Notes under the pieces: model-generated
Told to the model about the DNA's origin: nothing
The model's input: only the letters and a program-made list of their open reading frames with translations
Database searches by the model: none
Translations under genes and position numbers: made by a program
In this document: piece by piece, positions 21,031 to 33,263 of the stretch
How the letters are laid out: each line of letters opens with the position of its first letter
How positions within the stretch are numbered: position 1 is the stretch's first letter
Source: Triticum aestivum
Taxonomy: Eukaryota; Streptophyta; Magnoliopsida; Poales; Poaceae
NCBI RefSeq assembly: GCF_018294505.1
Contig: NC_057795.1
Coordinates: 227,844,493-227,908,492, forward strand
Direction of reading: 5' to 3'
DNA: 64,000 nt

Positions 21031-22557
21031 TGTCCTCACCTACGATGATGGTACTGAATATATGTGAATGTCTACATGCAAGTCGTTTGACTTTCATCAT
21101 TTGGGTCAGTCGACCATCTCAGGCCGTTGGATGAAGATCCTACATCTGCTAACCCTTCTTCTTCTTCCTCGCATGTTATTCTACCCGTACAGACCATCGC
21201 ACGAGCTGCCGGCCGAACCACCAGCCCCCGCCCTCCCCTGAACCGCCCATCACCTATGATCTTCTGCTGCCCTCGGCCATCTCTCTAGCTAACCCCACCC
21301 CCACCCGCGTCGACTTTTGCCTCCGGCGAGGCCCCACCATAGCCCGATGACAGCCCCCCACAAACACTGTCCCCACTTGAAATCCCTAAGATAGATAATG
21401 GGGCAGCCCTCCACCAAGCCCCTTCCTTCCCTCCGGCTAACTCTCAAAAATGGTCTGACCGCAATTTGAAGTTCAGTCGACTGTCATTTAAGCTAATGTG
21501 GAATATAAAAGGGGAAAACCATAAGCATTGCGAGTATAGTGGTGAGCGTGCCATGGCGGATCTGAAGGTGCAAACTGGATAAAGGCAACTTCGCAACCAA
21601 TGTTTGGTTTCAACTAACAAGTAAGATTCTAAGTGATGGAAAAGAAATCACAGTAAAGCAGTGGTGATATATTTTCTTGCTGAGATAAATAACTTGAGCA
21701 AATACGAAAGAGTACCGCCTCTGGTGTGCCGTCGTGTAAGCATCTGCTGAGGCGTTTAGGGTTCTGCGGTAGCAATGGCTGTCGGTGGCGTAGAAGTAGA
21801 TCTAGGAGGGCAGACGGTGGCGGCGAGGGAAATACCCTGGCGCGGTGGACGAGATGGTCATAGGAGCGGCCTCGGCAAGGTGGATAACCGGACGGATGAA
21901 GCGAGAGGACGCGATGCAAGGATCCTAGTCTGAAGCCGTGCATGAGAGAGGTCGATCTCTTGTAATGGACGATGGCTTCGGGGTTTCAGCTCCAGCATGG
22001 TGGACGAGGACGACGGTGGATAGGGTGGTGAACAGATGAGATTGGGGTGGAGAGGGTGTTTTGGTGCCCATGGAGTGCGAATGGGGAAATGGAGGGAGAG
22101 AGGTAGGGGGAACCATGTCTTCGGGGCGCGCTGGTCTCAAATGCAAGGAAATTTACAAATTTAGCCCCTATTTAAAATTTCCTACATCACAGCAATATTA
22201 GTCGGTTGGGGATAGGACGGTAATCTCGCATACACCAAATATTTGCCAACGGAAATTTCGGCTGAGGAGAGTTTGTTTTGGCGCCCACCGTGTATGAATC
22301 CGGGGAAGTGAGAGGTGGAGGCGGTTATGTCATATTTTAGTGAAATTACAAGCCTACCCCTGTCAAAACCTATAGAAATCGAGCTGATAGGCTTTGCGTG
22401 TCAGGGATAGGCAGTAATTTCCATCTCGCAGAGTTTCCCTGCTTTGTTCAAAATTTTGAAGAGAAAGAGTGCATGTTTACCGTGCCAACTCAATTAGAAT
22501 CCATTTTGTATTATTATTTTTCAGGCAGGATCCATTTTGTATTCGAATACAAATCTA
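21031..22557. other. Gene-like but unassigned region flanking the segmental duplication
   Basis: Between 21120 and 22140 the sequence is moderately GC-rich and minus-strand frames are open for short stretches (e.g. 21925-22146 and 21629-21943), which could be a first exon and 5' UTR of the locus whose last exons lie at 16058-16561. No domain is recognisable and no splice chain could be built with confidence. 22150-22557 holds nothing recognisable. Confidence 0.25.
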
Positions 22558-22718
22558 CTCCCTCCGTTCCTAAATATTTGTCTTTCTAGAGATTTCAACA
22601 AGTGACTACATACAGAGCAAAATGAGTGAATCTACACACTAAAATATGTCTATATATGTCCGTATGTGGTACTCCAATTGAAATCTCTAAAAAGACAAAT
22701 ATTTAGGACCCGATGGAG
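22558..22718. mobile_element. Stowaway MITE
   Basis: A 161-bp element with inverted termini CTCCCTCCGTTCCTAAATAT and ATATTTAGGACCCGATGGAG, flanked by TA at 22556-22557 and 22719-22720. Confidence 0.88.
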
Positions 22719-23909
22719 TATATATATTATTTTTTAAATATACTTTCAAAAGCACATCAAAGAATTCTGCTCCCTTATATATAAAATGTGATTTATAAAT
22801 GCAATGATCTCAAAATCATAAGGTTGAATTGAAATTTTCTAAACCAAATTATGTTCACTTTAAATTCAAAATTTTGAAACCAGATTATGTTTAGCTCAAA
22901 TGTATGGATCGGTAATATCAATATATTAAATAACATACGCGCGCGCAAATTCAAATTAGTATGCATGTATGATAGCTCAATTTGGTTCCAGTATGAATTA
23001 CATGTACCATCATTTAGAATTCAAATTTTTGAATCCCTTTTATGTTGACATCTTCTATACACACAACTAAATATTTGAATCTTGTTTCATGCCCATCTCT
23101 CTGTAGGTCTCTCTCGTGTGCTCCTTCATGTAGCTATCACTCTCCTTTCTTCATCTCACCCGGACGCTCACTACATGCTTCTCCCTTTTTTGCAAGCACA
23201 GTCTCTTGCCATCTCCCTCGAGAAGTGTCACACTCTCTCTATCTTCATAGATTACACGGTTTTCATTATCTCTCACGTCTATATCGTTCTCTGGTATTAC
23301 TATAGCTACCTAAGCTTTCTTTTTCACCGCCGCACACACACACACTCACTTGTCTTTCACTTTTCCTTTCTCTCCAGGGTTCTCTCACGCACCCTATATC
23401 TTTCTATATACGACTTCTACCACTAAAATTACCTCCCACACACACTGTTTGTTGGGGTCTCCTTTCCGTCTTCATCTCCGTTCCAAAACTGACATTATTC
23501 ATTTGTTTACCGACTACAAACTCTCCCCCCCCCCTCTCTCTCTCCCTCTCTCTCACACATACACACACAACTCCTGCTTTGGATCTCCCTACCGACTATC
23601 GCCTCTCTCAGTCACACACACACACACACGCAAAACACTCGCTTTCGCACACCTGACTCGTATCTCTCTCACAAACATTGATCGACCAGCCTCTAGATAG
23701 GTTTATCCATCTACCGCACATTTTGCTCCTTGTATCTATGTAGATATTTCGTCCCTTCTTGAGGACACGCCCTATCAGTTGTGCACACGCACACTATCAC
23801 ATCATTTTATGGTAATACCTCTCACACTCCGTGTCTTTGTCACACACTCTCTCTCTTTCCTCCTCCTCTCTCCCTCTTTCTCTCACACACACATGGGCTT
23901 TTTGCAAGA
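22719..23909. other. AT-rich then CT/CA microsatellite-rich region, no gene
   Basis: 22719-23040 is AT-rich. From 23040 to 23900 the + strand is pyrimidine-rich with (CA)n and (CT)n runs near 23333, 23525-23570, 23610 and 23885. Open frames here are low-complexity by-products. Confidence 0.5.
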
Positions 23910-23914
23910 ATCTC

Positions 23915-24890
23915 TGCTACCTCTTGAGCACTGCGTTGGTTTTTTCCTAGAAGAGGAAAGGGTGATGCAGCAAAGTAGCGTAAGTATTTCCCTCAGTTTT
24001 GAGAACCAAGGTATCAATCCAGTAGGAGGCTCCTCAAAAGTCCCACGCACCTACACAAACAAACAAGAACCTCCCAACCAACATGATAAAGGGCTTGTCA
24101 ATCCCTTCACGGTAACTTGCGAAAGTGAGATCTGATAGATATAATAAGATAAGATAAATATTTTTGGTATTTTTATGATATAGATTGGAAAATAAAAGAT
24201 GCAAATAAAAGTAGATGGAAAACTTATATGATAAAAGATAGACCCGGGGGCCATAGATTTCACTAGTGGCTTCTATCAAGATAGCATAAGTATTACGATG
24301 GGTGAATAAATTACTGTCGAGCAATTGATAGAAAAGCGCATAGTTATGAGATTATCTAGGCATGATCATGTACATAGGCATCACGTACGTGACAAAGTAG
24401 ACCGAAATGATTCTGAATCTACTGCTATTACTCCACACATCGACCGACTCCTGCCTGCATCTAGAGTATTAAGTTCATAAGAACAGAGTAATGCATTAAG
24501 AAAGATGACATGATGTAGAGGGATAAACTCATGCAATATGACATAAACCCCATCTTTTTATCCTCGATGGCAACAATACAATACGTGCCTTGCTGCCCCT
24601 GTTGTCACTGGGAAAGGACACCGCAAGATTGAACCCAAAGTTAAGCACTTCTCCCATTGCAAGAAAGATCAATCTAGTAGGCCAAACCAAACTGATAATT
24701 CGAAGAGACTTGCAAAGATAACCAATCATACATAAAAGAATTCAGAGGAGATTCAAATATTTCTCATAGATAAACTTGATCATAAACCCACAATTCATCG
24801 GATCCTCACAAACACACCGCAAAAAGAGTTACATCGAATAGAACTTGGAGACGTATAATAGCATGGAACAATCAAAAATTATAATAGCAT
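23915..24890 (-). repeat. 3' LTR of the Sabrina-like element, deleted and rearranged
   Basis: This copy aligns with the right-hand LTR from its CA end (23915) through a segment matching 58073-58930 (e.g. GGAAAGGACACCGCAAG). At about 24845 it breaks off and is followed directly by short scrambled pieces from the LTR start, including GGAGACGTA and AGCATGGAACAATCAAAAA. Roughly 600 bp are missing relative to the other LTR. The site used by the Harbinger MITE at 57600 is empty here (GCGTAAGTATTTCC at 23979). Confidence 0.8.
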
Positions 24891-26939
24891 GAGCCATTTT
24901 AAAAAATTATAATAGCACCGGAAAAAGAGTTCCATGGAATAAACCTGTTAACCAACGTATGCTATTTGATTGTTCCATGCTATAATTTTTTCAACTCTCA
25001 CACAATACATGAGCGTGAGCCATGGATATAGCACTATGGGTGGAATAGAATATGATGATGGAGGTTGTGTGGAGAAGACAAAAAAAGAAGAAAGTCTCAT
25101 GTTAACGAGGCTAATCGACGGGCTATGGAGATGCCCATCAATTGATGTCAGCATGAGGAGTAGGGATTGCCATGCAACGGATGCACTAGAGCTATAAATG
25201 TATGAAAGCTCAACAAAAGAAACTAGTGGGTGTGCATCCAACTTGCTTGCTCACGAAGACCTAGGGCATTTGAGGAAGCCCATCGTTGGAATATACAAGC
25301 CAAGTTCTATAATGAAAAAATCCCACTAGTATATGAATGTGACAACAAATTAGACTCTCCATATGAAGAACGTGGTGCTACTTTGAAGCACAAGTGTAGA
25401 AAAAGATAGTAGCATTGTTCCCTTTTTTTGGGCCTTTCTTTTTTTATTTGGCCGTTCTCTTCTTTTTTTGGCCTTTCTTTTTTTATATTTGGCCGCAAAA
25501 TGCTCTAATAATGATGATCATCACACTTTTATTTTTTTCAACTCATGAGTTACAACTCAAAACTAGAACAAGATATGACTCTATATGAATGCCTCCAGCG
25601 GAGTACCAGGATGGGCAATGAATCAAGAGTGACATGTATGAAAAATTATGAAGGTGGCTTAGCCACAATACGATGTCAACTACATGATCATGCAAGGCAA
25701 TATGACCATGATGATGTGTGTCATGATGAACGGAACCGTGGAAAGTTGCATGGCAATATATCTCGGAATGGCTATGGAAATGCCATAATAGGTAGGTATG
25801 GTGGCTGTTTTGAGGAAGATATAAGGAGGTTTATGTGTGATAGAGCGTATCGTATCACGGGGTTTGGATGCACCGGCGAAGTTTGCACCAACTCTCAAGG
25901 TGAGAAAGGGCAATGCACGGTACCGAAGAGGCTAGCAATGATGGAAAGGTGAAAGTGTGTATAATCCATGGACTTAGCATTAGTCATAAAGGACTCATAT
26001 ACTTATTGCAAAAATCTACAAGTCATCAAAAACCAAGCACTACACGCATGCTCCTAGGGCAATAGATTGGTAGGAAAAGACCATCGCTCGTCCCCGACGC
26101 CACTCATAAGGATGACAATCTAAGAACACCTCATGTTTCAAATTTGTTACACAACGGTTACCATACCTGCATGCTACGGGACTTGCCAACTTCAACATAA
26201 GCATTCTTTAAATTCACAATTACCCAGCTAGCATGACTCTAATATCACCACCTCCATATATCAAAACAATTATCAAGTATCAAATTGATCATGGCATCCA
26301 ATTCACTTCCTATGATAGTTTTTATTATACCCAACTTCGATTCCCATCATTCCAGGACCAATTTTATAACCATAGAAAATACCATGCTGTTCTAAAAGAC
26401 TCTCAAAATAATATAAGTGAAGCATGAGAGGTCAACAATTTCTACAAAATTAAACCACCGTCGTGCTCTAAAAGGTATAAGTGAAGCACTAGAGCAAAAC
26501 TTTCTAGCTCAAAAGGTATAAGTGAAGCACATAGAGTATTCTAATAAATTCCAAATCAAGTGGGTTTCTCCCAAAATGTGTTACAGCAAGGATGATTGTG
26601 GTAATCTAAAAATCAAAGACTCATATCATACAAGACGCTCCAAGCAAAACACATGTCATGTGGCGAATAAAAATATAGCTCCAAGTAAAGTTACCAATAG
26701 ATGAAGACGAAAGAGGGGATGCCTTCCGGGGAATCCCCAAGCTTAGGCTTTTGGTTATCCTTGAATATCTTGGGGTGACATGGGCATCCCCAAGCTTAGG
26801 CTCTTGCCACTCCTTATTCCATAGTCCATCAAATCTTTACCCAAAACTTGAAAACTTCACAACACAAAACTCAACAGGAAATCTCATAACCTCCGTTAGT
26901 GCAAGAAAGAAAAACCACCACATAAGATACTATAACATT
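24891..26939 (-). other. Noncoding 3' internal region of the Sabrina-like element
   Basis: No gag-pol coding is visible. The repeated phrase CCCCAAGCTTAGGCT occurs at 26738 and 26790, and three AAGGTATAAGTGAAGCAC-type phrases lie between 26410 and 26530. The 24900-24990 stretch contains an inverted copy of the AGCATGGAACAATC LTR-start motif. Confidence 0.5.
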
Positions 26940-28120
26940 TTCTTGGTACGACAACTTATGGAGAGATATAGGGAGCAAAAGAAGGACTTGCATATGGTGT
27001 TCATTGACTTGGAGAAGGCCTATGATAAGATACCGTGGAATGTCATGTGGTGGGCCTTGGAGAAACACAAAGTCCCAGCAAAGTACATTACCCTCATTAA
27101 GGACATGTACGATAATGTTGTGACAAGTGTTCGAACAAGTGATGTCGACACCGATGACTTCCCGATTAAGATAGGACTGCATCAGGGGTCAGCTTTGAGC
27201 CCTTATCTTTTTGCATTGGTGATGGATGAGGTCACAAGGGATATACAAGGAGATATCCCATGGTGTATGCTCTTTGTGGATGATGTGGTGCTAGTTGACG
27301 ATAGTCGGACAGGGGTAAATAGGAAGTTAGAGTTATGGAGACAAACCTTGGAATCGAAAGGGTTTAGGCTTAGTAGAACTAAAACCGAGTACATGATGTG
27401 TGGTTTGAGTACTACTAGGTGTGAGGAGGAGGAGGTTAGCCTTGATGGCCAGGTGGTACCTCGGAAGGACAGCTTTCGGTATTTGGGGTCAATGTTGCAG
27501 GAGGATGGGGGTATTGATGAAGATGTGAACCATCGAATCAAAGCTGGATGGATGAAGTGGCGCCAAGCTTCTGGCATTCTCTGTGACAAGAGAGTGCCAC
27601 AAAAGCTAAAAGGAAAGTTCTACAGGACGGCGGTTCGACCCGCAATGTTGTATGGCGTCGAGTGTTGGCCGACTAAAAGGCGACATGTTCAACAGTTAGG
27701 TGTGGCGGAGATGCGTATGTTGAGATGGATGTGTGGCCACACAAGGAAAGATCGAGTCTGGAATGATGATATACGAGATAGAGTTGGGGTAGCACCAATT
27801 GAGGAGAAGCTTGTCCAACATCGTCTGAGATGGTTTGGGCATATTCAGCGCAGGCCTCCAGAAGCTCCAGTGCATAGCGGACGGCTAAAGCGTGCGAAGA
27901 ATGTCAAGAGAGGGAGGGGTCGACCGAATTTGACATGGGAGGAGTCTGTTAAGAGAGACATGAAGGATTGGAGTATCGACAAAGAGCTAGCTATGGACAG
28001 GGGTGCGTGGAAGCTTGCTATCCATGTCCCAGAGCCATGAGTTGGTTGCGAGATCTTATGGGTTTCACCTCTAGCCTACCCCAACTTGTTTGGGACTAAA
28101 GGCTTTGTTGTTGTTGTTGT
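26940..28120 (+). mobile_element. 5'-truncated RTE-type LINE with intact C-terminal half of its reverse transcriptase
   Basis: The insertion carries the RT palm-to-C-terminus coding region and a short 3' UTR (CCCCAACTTGTTTGGGACTA), and ends in a (TTG)n tail at 28105-28120, the usual 3' end of plant RTE-clade LINEs. The 5' end falls near 26940, where the Sabrina-like noncoding sequence stops. I cannot fix the target duplication. It is in + orientation, opposite to its host element. Confidence 0.8.
26943..28040 (+). pseudogene. Partial LINE reverse transcriptase (truncated at the N-terminus)
   Basis: About 365 codons are open without a stop. RT blocks in order: FIDLEKAYD (block A), [18 protein letters not shown] (block B) and [10 protein letters not shown] (block C, with FVDD where FADD is usual). 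Then come [21 protein letters not shown] and [13 protein letters not shown], the C-terminal region of plant RTE/LINE proteins. It ends AIHVPEP-stop. The endonuclease domain and the RT fingers are absent, so no active LINE is encoded. The open frame continues upstream to 26751 through host sequence by chance. Confidence 0.85.
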
Positions 28121-28723
28121 ATTGGTGTTAAACCTACTGTATTCCAACTTCTCTATGGTTCATACCCCCCGATACTAGCCATAGATGCATCAAAATAAGC
28201 AAACAACACACGAAAAACATGATCTGTCAAAAACAGAACAGTCTGTAGCAATCTATAACTTTAGAATACTTCTGGAACTCTAAAAATCCTACAAAAATAG
28301 CAGTCCTGGGAAATTTGTCTATTGATCTACAGAAAAATGAACCAACGCAAAATCACATTTCTATGATTTACTAAAATTATTTTCATGAGAGCAAAAGTTT
28401 CTGTTTTTCAGCAAATCAAATTAACTATCACCGTAGGTTATCCTATAGGTTCTACTTGGCACAAACACTAATTAAACATGAAAACATATCTAAACATAAC
28501 ATAGATGAAATATTTATTACTAAACAGAAGCAAAAAGTAAGAAACTAAAATAAAATTGGGTTGCCTCCCAACAAGCACTATCGTTTAATGCCCCTAGCTA
28601 GGCATAAAAGCGAGGATAGATCTAAGTAGTGCCATCTTTGGCATTCAATTCATAAGTAGCTCGCATGATAGATTCATAAGGTAATTTAACTTTCTTTCTA
28701 GGGAAGTGTTCCATGCTTTTCCT

Positions 28724-29506
28724 TCATGGAAATTGGAATCTAATACTCCCTTCCTTCATATCAATAATTGCACCAACCGTTCTAAGGAAAGGTCTACCAA
28801 GAATTATAGGACATGAAAGATTGCAATCTATATCAAGAACAATAAAATCTACGGACACATAATTACTATTTGCAACAATAAGAACATCATTTATCCTTCC
28901 CATAGGTTTCTTAATGGTGGAATCCGCAACGTGCAAGTTTAAAGAGCAATCATCAAAATCATGGAAACCTAGCACATCACATAAAGTTTTCGGAATCATG
29001 GAAACACTAGCACCCAAATCACATAAAGCATAACACTCATGATCTTTAATTTTAATCTTTATAGTAGGTTCCCACTCATCATAAAGTTTTCTAGGTATAG
29101 AAACTTCCAAATTAAGTTTTTCTTCATAAGATTGCATCAAGGCATCAACAATATGTTTGGTAAAAGCTTTATTTTGACTATAAGCATGAGGAGAATTCAA
29201 CACGGAGTGCAACAAGGAAATACAATCTATTAAAGAACAATTATCATAATTAAATTCCTTGAAATCCATAGTGGGTTCAATGCTATGTAAAGTCTTGACT
29301 TCTCCAATCCCACTTTTACCAAATTTACCATCAAGATCTAAAAACTTCGAATCATTGGGACGCCTCTTAACTAAAGTTGATTCATCTCCAGTCCTATCAT
29401 TATCAAAATTCATATTGCAAATCAAAGATTTAATGGGGGACACATCAATAACTTTTAGATCTTCATCATTATTTTCCCCTAACCCTTCAGGTTTGGCAGC
29501 CATCTT
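28724..29506 (-). pseudogene. Gag-protease of the Sabrina-like element, C-terminal part
   Basis: The minus-strand frame has a retropepsin segment: CDLGASVSMIPKTL (active-site DLGAS type), ADSTIKKPMGRI, then ILGRPFLRTVGAIIDM, the conserved C-terminal ILGRPFL block. It ends with a stop at 28724 and no RT follows. The N-terminal part of the same protein lies at 57067-57324, now separated by a 27.6-kb insertion at the five bases ATCTT. The frame itself is undamaged here. Confidence 0.82.
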
Positions 29507-32500
29507 TGTGACGCCCAGATATTTAAGCTACAGTAATCTCCTGCTAATGATGCCAGGTCATCATTCTTACGGTTACTAATCCTCATTTGATTCGAATCAT
29601 AATTCAAATTAAAGTCCAAAATTCAAGTTTGTCAAACATGCAAAATAAAATGTTCAAAGTGTGGCAAATAATCCCTGGATATTTGTCATGTTGAAACCAA
29701 CCTCTTTTGGATTCCCAAAATGCCCCTAGGAATTAATTAAGTGGATCAACAGCAAAATAATTGCCCTTTTCAATTTCTAGAAATAGATAAATAATTCCAC
29801 ATGGCTTGAAACTTTTTGTGCAGCTCTGGTATGTTACTAAGTATTTATGTACAAAGTCTGGACTAGTACAAACATCATCTGACATCTAAATTAATTACAA
29901 AACCGGAGCTAAATAAGTTCGTAGAAAAAGAATAAATGGGGAAAGTCCCTTGTGCACGTGGCCCATCTTCTTCCCTGTTCCAGGCCCAGCCCACATAGAT
30001 TGCCTTCAACCTGTAGCAGGGAGGCTGCGTGGAGCACATCCACGGACGCCATGGCGCCGTGGCGCGCATCCACGACTACTCCCCTCGTTTGCCCCTCTTC
30101 CTCTCTGTTTCGTTCGCCCGAGCGCGGTCGTCGACGCGCCGCCGTCGATCCTGCGGCCATCGGCCTCCCCTTGCCGCACCAAGGTGTCCAGAAGCCTCCT
30201 CACGGTCATCTCCTTCATCCCCAACAAAGAAATCGAGCCAAGCCGCACCGTACGCTCGGGATCGAGCCGGTTTTTCCGCCACGGCCGCGGCATCTCGCCG
30301 TCGATCTCCACCACCGGTGCCTCCCGGCCTCGCCGAGCTCGTCCACGGCCTCCCCGGGGTGAGCCTCCGCCTATTCCCCCTTTCTTCCCCTCTCCCCGAC
30401 GCCGTATGTCGCCGCCCCGCGCCGCCAAGCTCCGGTCGTTGGCCACGGTCCGCGCCCGCGCCTTGCGCCACGGCGCACCATACGCGCCCGGCCGTGTCCG
30501 GTTGCGCGTTTGCCGACCGCTGGCCGCACCCTACCGCTCGCGACGTCGTGTATTGCGCCCGCAGTCGCCCTTGCCTGTGCACGCCTGCAACTGCTGTTGC
30601 TCGCGACCGCTGCCTGCCGCTGAAGCTCTGCTCCTTACTGCTGCTCCTCTTGCTAGCTACGCTCCTGCTCCTCGTGCTAGTTGCTGCTGCTACCTTGCTA
30701 TCGCTGCCCTGCTATAGCTGTTGCTGCTACTGATGGGCACGGCCACGGCCATGGCCGTGGGTGTGGGTGTGTGTTGTGTGTGCGTGCGTGTGCAATTAGC
30801 TTAGGGACTAGCTACTAGTTAATTTAACTACTAGCCTATGACAAGTGGACCCCTAGACTAATTAATCTTAACTAGAATATTTTAGTTGCTGCCTTTGACA
30901 TGTGGGCCACACCCACCCCATTTGACCAGTCCAGTTGACTTGGTCAACTCGATTTAAAATAAATAAATAAATTCCAGAAATGTTTAAAATCTTTAGAAAT
31001 CATAGAAAATAAACCGTAGTTCGGATGAAAAACTTTTCTACATGAAAGTTGCTCAGAACGACGAGACGAATCCGAATACGCGGCCCGTTCATCCGCCACA
31101 CGTCCCTAGCATAGCAAACGATGAACTTTTTCCCTCCGGTTCATCTGTCTGACAGACGTCCGGAACCGGGAAAACTTTCCCGGATGTTTCCCCCCTTCAC
31201 AGTATCGCCTAACGCTACGTTAGATCACCTCTAGCCCCGCTTATTGTCTTGTTATGCTTATGTTTGCGTGTATTTACTGTTTCTTCCCTCTCTTCTTCTC
31301 CGGTAGACCCCGAGACCACTGCTGATGCCCCTGTGATCGACTACGTCGACGATGACCCCTCCTTGTCTGAGCAACCAGGCAAGCCCCCCTCCCTTTGATC
31401 ATCCCGATATCGCCCATTCTATACTCATGCTCGCATTAGATTTTGCTACTGTTATTGTTTGCTCCTATTCTGATGCATAGCCTTCTTTTGTAACCTGCTC
31501 ATTGTACCTTACTTGCTTATCCTAAACTGCTTAGTATAGGTTGGTTAGCGATCCATCAGTGACCCCCACCTTGTCCTTGTTGTTCCTGCTTCATCATCAA
31601 CGACTCGATCAGCGTGATCGACGACCAGAGCACGACACCTCAGATCACATCACGCTCCTTTTGTTGCTCGACTCTGTAGAGCTACTATCGAGTGCCGAGG
31701 GTGATCCCTCATAACGCACTCCTGGTAATAATTCTATAGTGTAGCTATTTGGTCGTGGTCATCGAGGGTGATTTCCTCTTTCACCATTCTCGATACGGCT
31801 CTGTCGTTCAACACCTCAAGTGTGAACCTCGAGGGTGGTCCCTCTTACGTTCACCTTGACGATTACATTGAGTGGAATCCTCCGTGGGTGATTCCTCGGG
31901 TTTCCCCCTTGATGTTTGGACACACGGTTACAATGAATTTACTTGAGACCTTGGTGAAAGTCGGGCGGGCCCGGAGAGCACCCACAAGATGGTTACGTGG
32001 CACGGCCGGGCATTCTAGGCCCTTATCGTAAGTCCACGATACGAGCGACGGGGTCACATTCGATCGTGAGTCTCTGCTCGTCTCCGCAAGCTAATAATAC
32101 ACTATGGTTTGGGTATTTGTTCTGAGTTGGCCTTTGGCCTTTACGCACTAACCACCACGCGACAATAGTTATGGGCCTCGACGTCGCAGTATCAGCCGAA
32201 GCTTTGTCAGACGTCAAGTTCAGCATTGTGGCCGGGCCGGATCGTGCCATCCACTTCACGGGTGGTGCTGGTATCCCCTTGCGCACAACGACCCGGAGTG
32301 CAATGGGCGATGGGCCCAGACCCCGGAGTGCTTAGGATGTAGACCGGCGGTGACCTCTCTGCTGAGCCTAGGTAGGGCTGTGACGTGTTGATCTTCCGAG
32401 GGCGGGCATTGACCCCAGAAAGGTGTGTCCGGCCAGAGTGATCGAGCGTGTTGGGTAACGTGGTGCACCCCTGCAGGGAAGATTATCTATTAATAGCCTT

Positions 32501-33263
32501 GTCCACGATAACGGACGTCAAGACTTATATCCTGATCTTATACAACTACAAATGGATACTTGAGATATGTGGCTCCGGGATTGCTTTCTCGCAGGGAGTC
32601 GCGGAAGGATCTCTGGGCATTAATGTTACAACATGCTTGTTAATTATAAACTGCTATTCTTTACTCTTCTACATGCTGCAAGATGCTCGGAGCTGCGTGA
32701 AGTTGCTAGCCTTCGATAGGCTAGGTCTTCCCCCCTATTCTGGCATTCTGCAGTTCAGTCCACATATACAAACCTTCCATTTGATACCAGTGCACACTTA
32801 GTATAGCTCTGATGCTTGCGAGTACTTTGGATGAGTACTCACAGTTGCTTTGCTACCCCTTTTCCCCCTTCTTTCTTCTTTCCAGTTGATGCAACCAGAT
32901 GGTGGATCCTCGGAGCCAGATGCCACCGCTGATGGATGCTACTTCGTGAAGATCGCCGACAACCAAGAGTAGTTAGGAGGTCCCAGGCAGGAGGCCTTGC
33001 CTCTTTGATTGTGTTGCTTTTGTGCTAGCCTTCTTAAGGCAGTCTTGTTTAACTTATGTCTGTACTCAGATATTGTTGCTTCCACTAACTCTTGTGTATC
33101 GAGCTATGTATTCGAGCCCTCGAGGCCCCTGGCTTGTAATATAAAACTTGTATTATTTTATTTGTGTCTAGAGTTGTGTTGTGATATCTTCTCGTGAGTC
33201 CATGATCTTGATCGTACACATTTGCGTGTATGGTTAGTGTACGATTGAATCGGGGGCGTGACA
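29507..33263 (+). repeat. LTR A (left, 3757 bp)
   Basis: Begins TGTGACGCCCAG and ends GGGGGCGTGACA, followed by AGT and the primer-binding site. It is the most divergent of the three LTRs over its first 2.7 kb: it lacks the poly-C block near position 30069 that the other two carry. Its last 1 kb is closest to LTR B. Confidence 0.88.
31307..32972 (+). CDS. Putative LTR-embedded spliced ORF, copy in LTR A
   Basis: Two short putative exons. Exon alpha (31307-31378) follows TTCTTCTCCGGTAG and ends CAACCAG at a GC-type donor (GCAAG). Exon beta (32899-32972) follows a second CAACCAG and ends in TAG. Joined in phase 1 they encode an acidic tail with ETTADAP, IDYVDDD, SEQP and ADGCYFVKIADNQE-stop. 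This copy has a 3-bp in-frame deletion in alpha relative to LTRs B and C. The upstream exon is not identified; a GC-rich open stretch at 29950-30717 precedes it. Function unknown; it could also be a fossil of a captured gene. Confidence 0.35.

Noticed and set aside
23042..23700. Open frames in the CT/CA-rich region as genes
   Set aside because: Low-complexity sequence with microsatellites; no domains or splice logic.
29950..30717. Long open frames in the GC-rich part of LTR A (and equivalents at 47519-48336, 53766-54530, 36947-37543 and 44705-45325) as independent genes
   Set aside because: Several frames on both strands are open at once, they have no recognisable domain, and they lie in LTRs. 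They are best explained by base composition, although part may be an upstream exon of the LTR-embedded ORF.
32256..32468. Short conserved minus-strand frames repeated in LTRs A, B and C (e.g. 49862-50074, 56055-56267)
   Set aside because: They are conserved because the LTRs are copies. Differences between copies are not biased to silent positions by eye, and no counterpart is open in the nested family.
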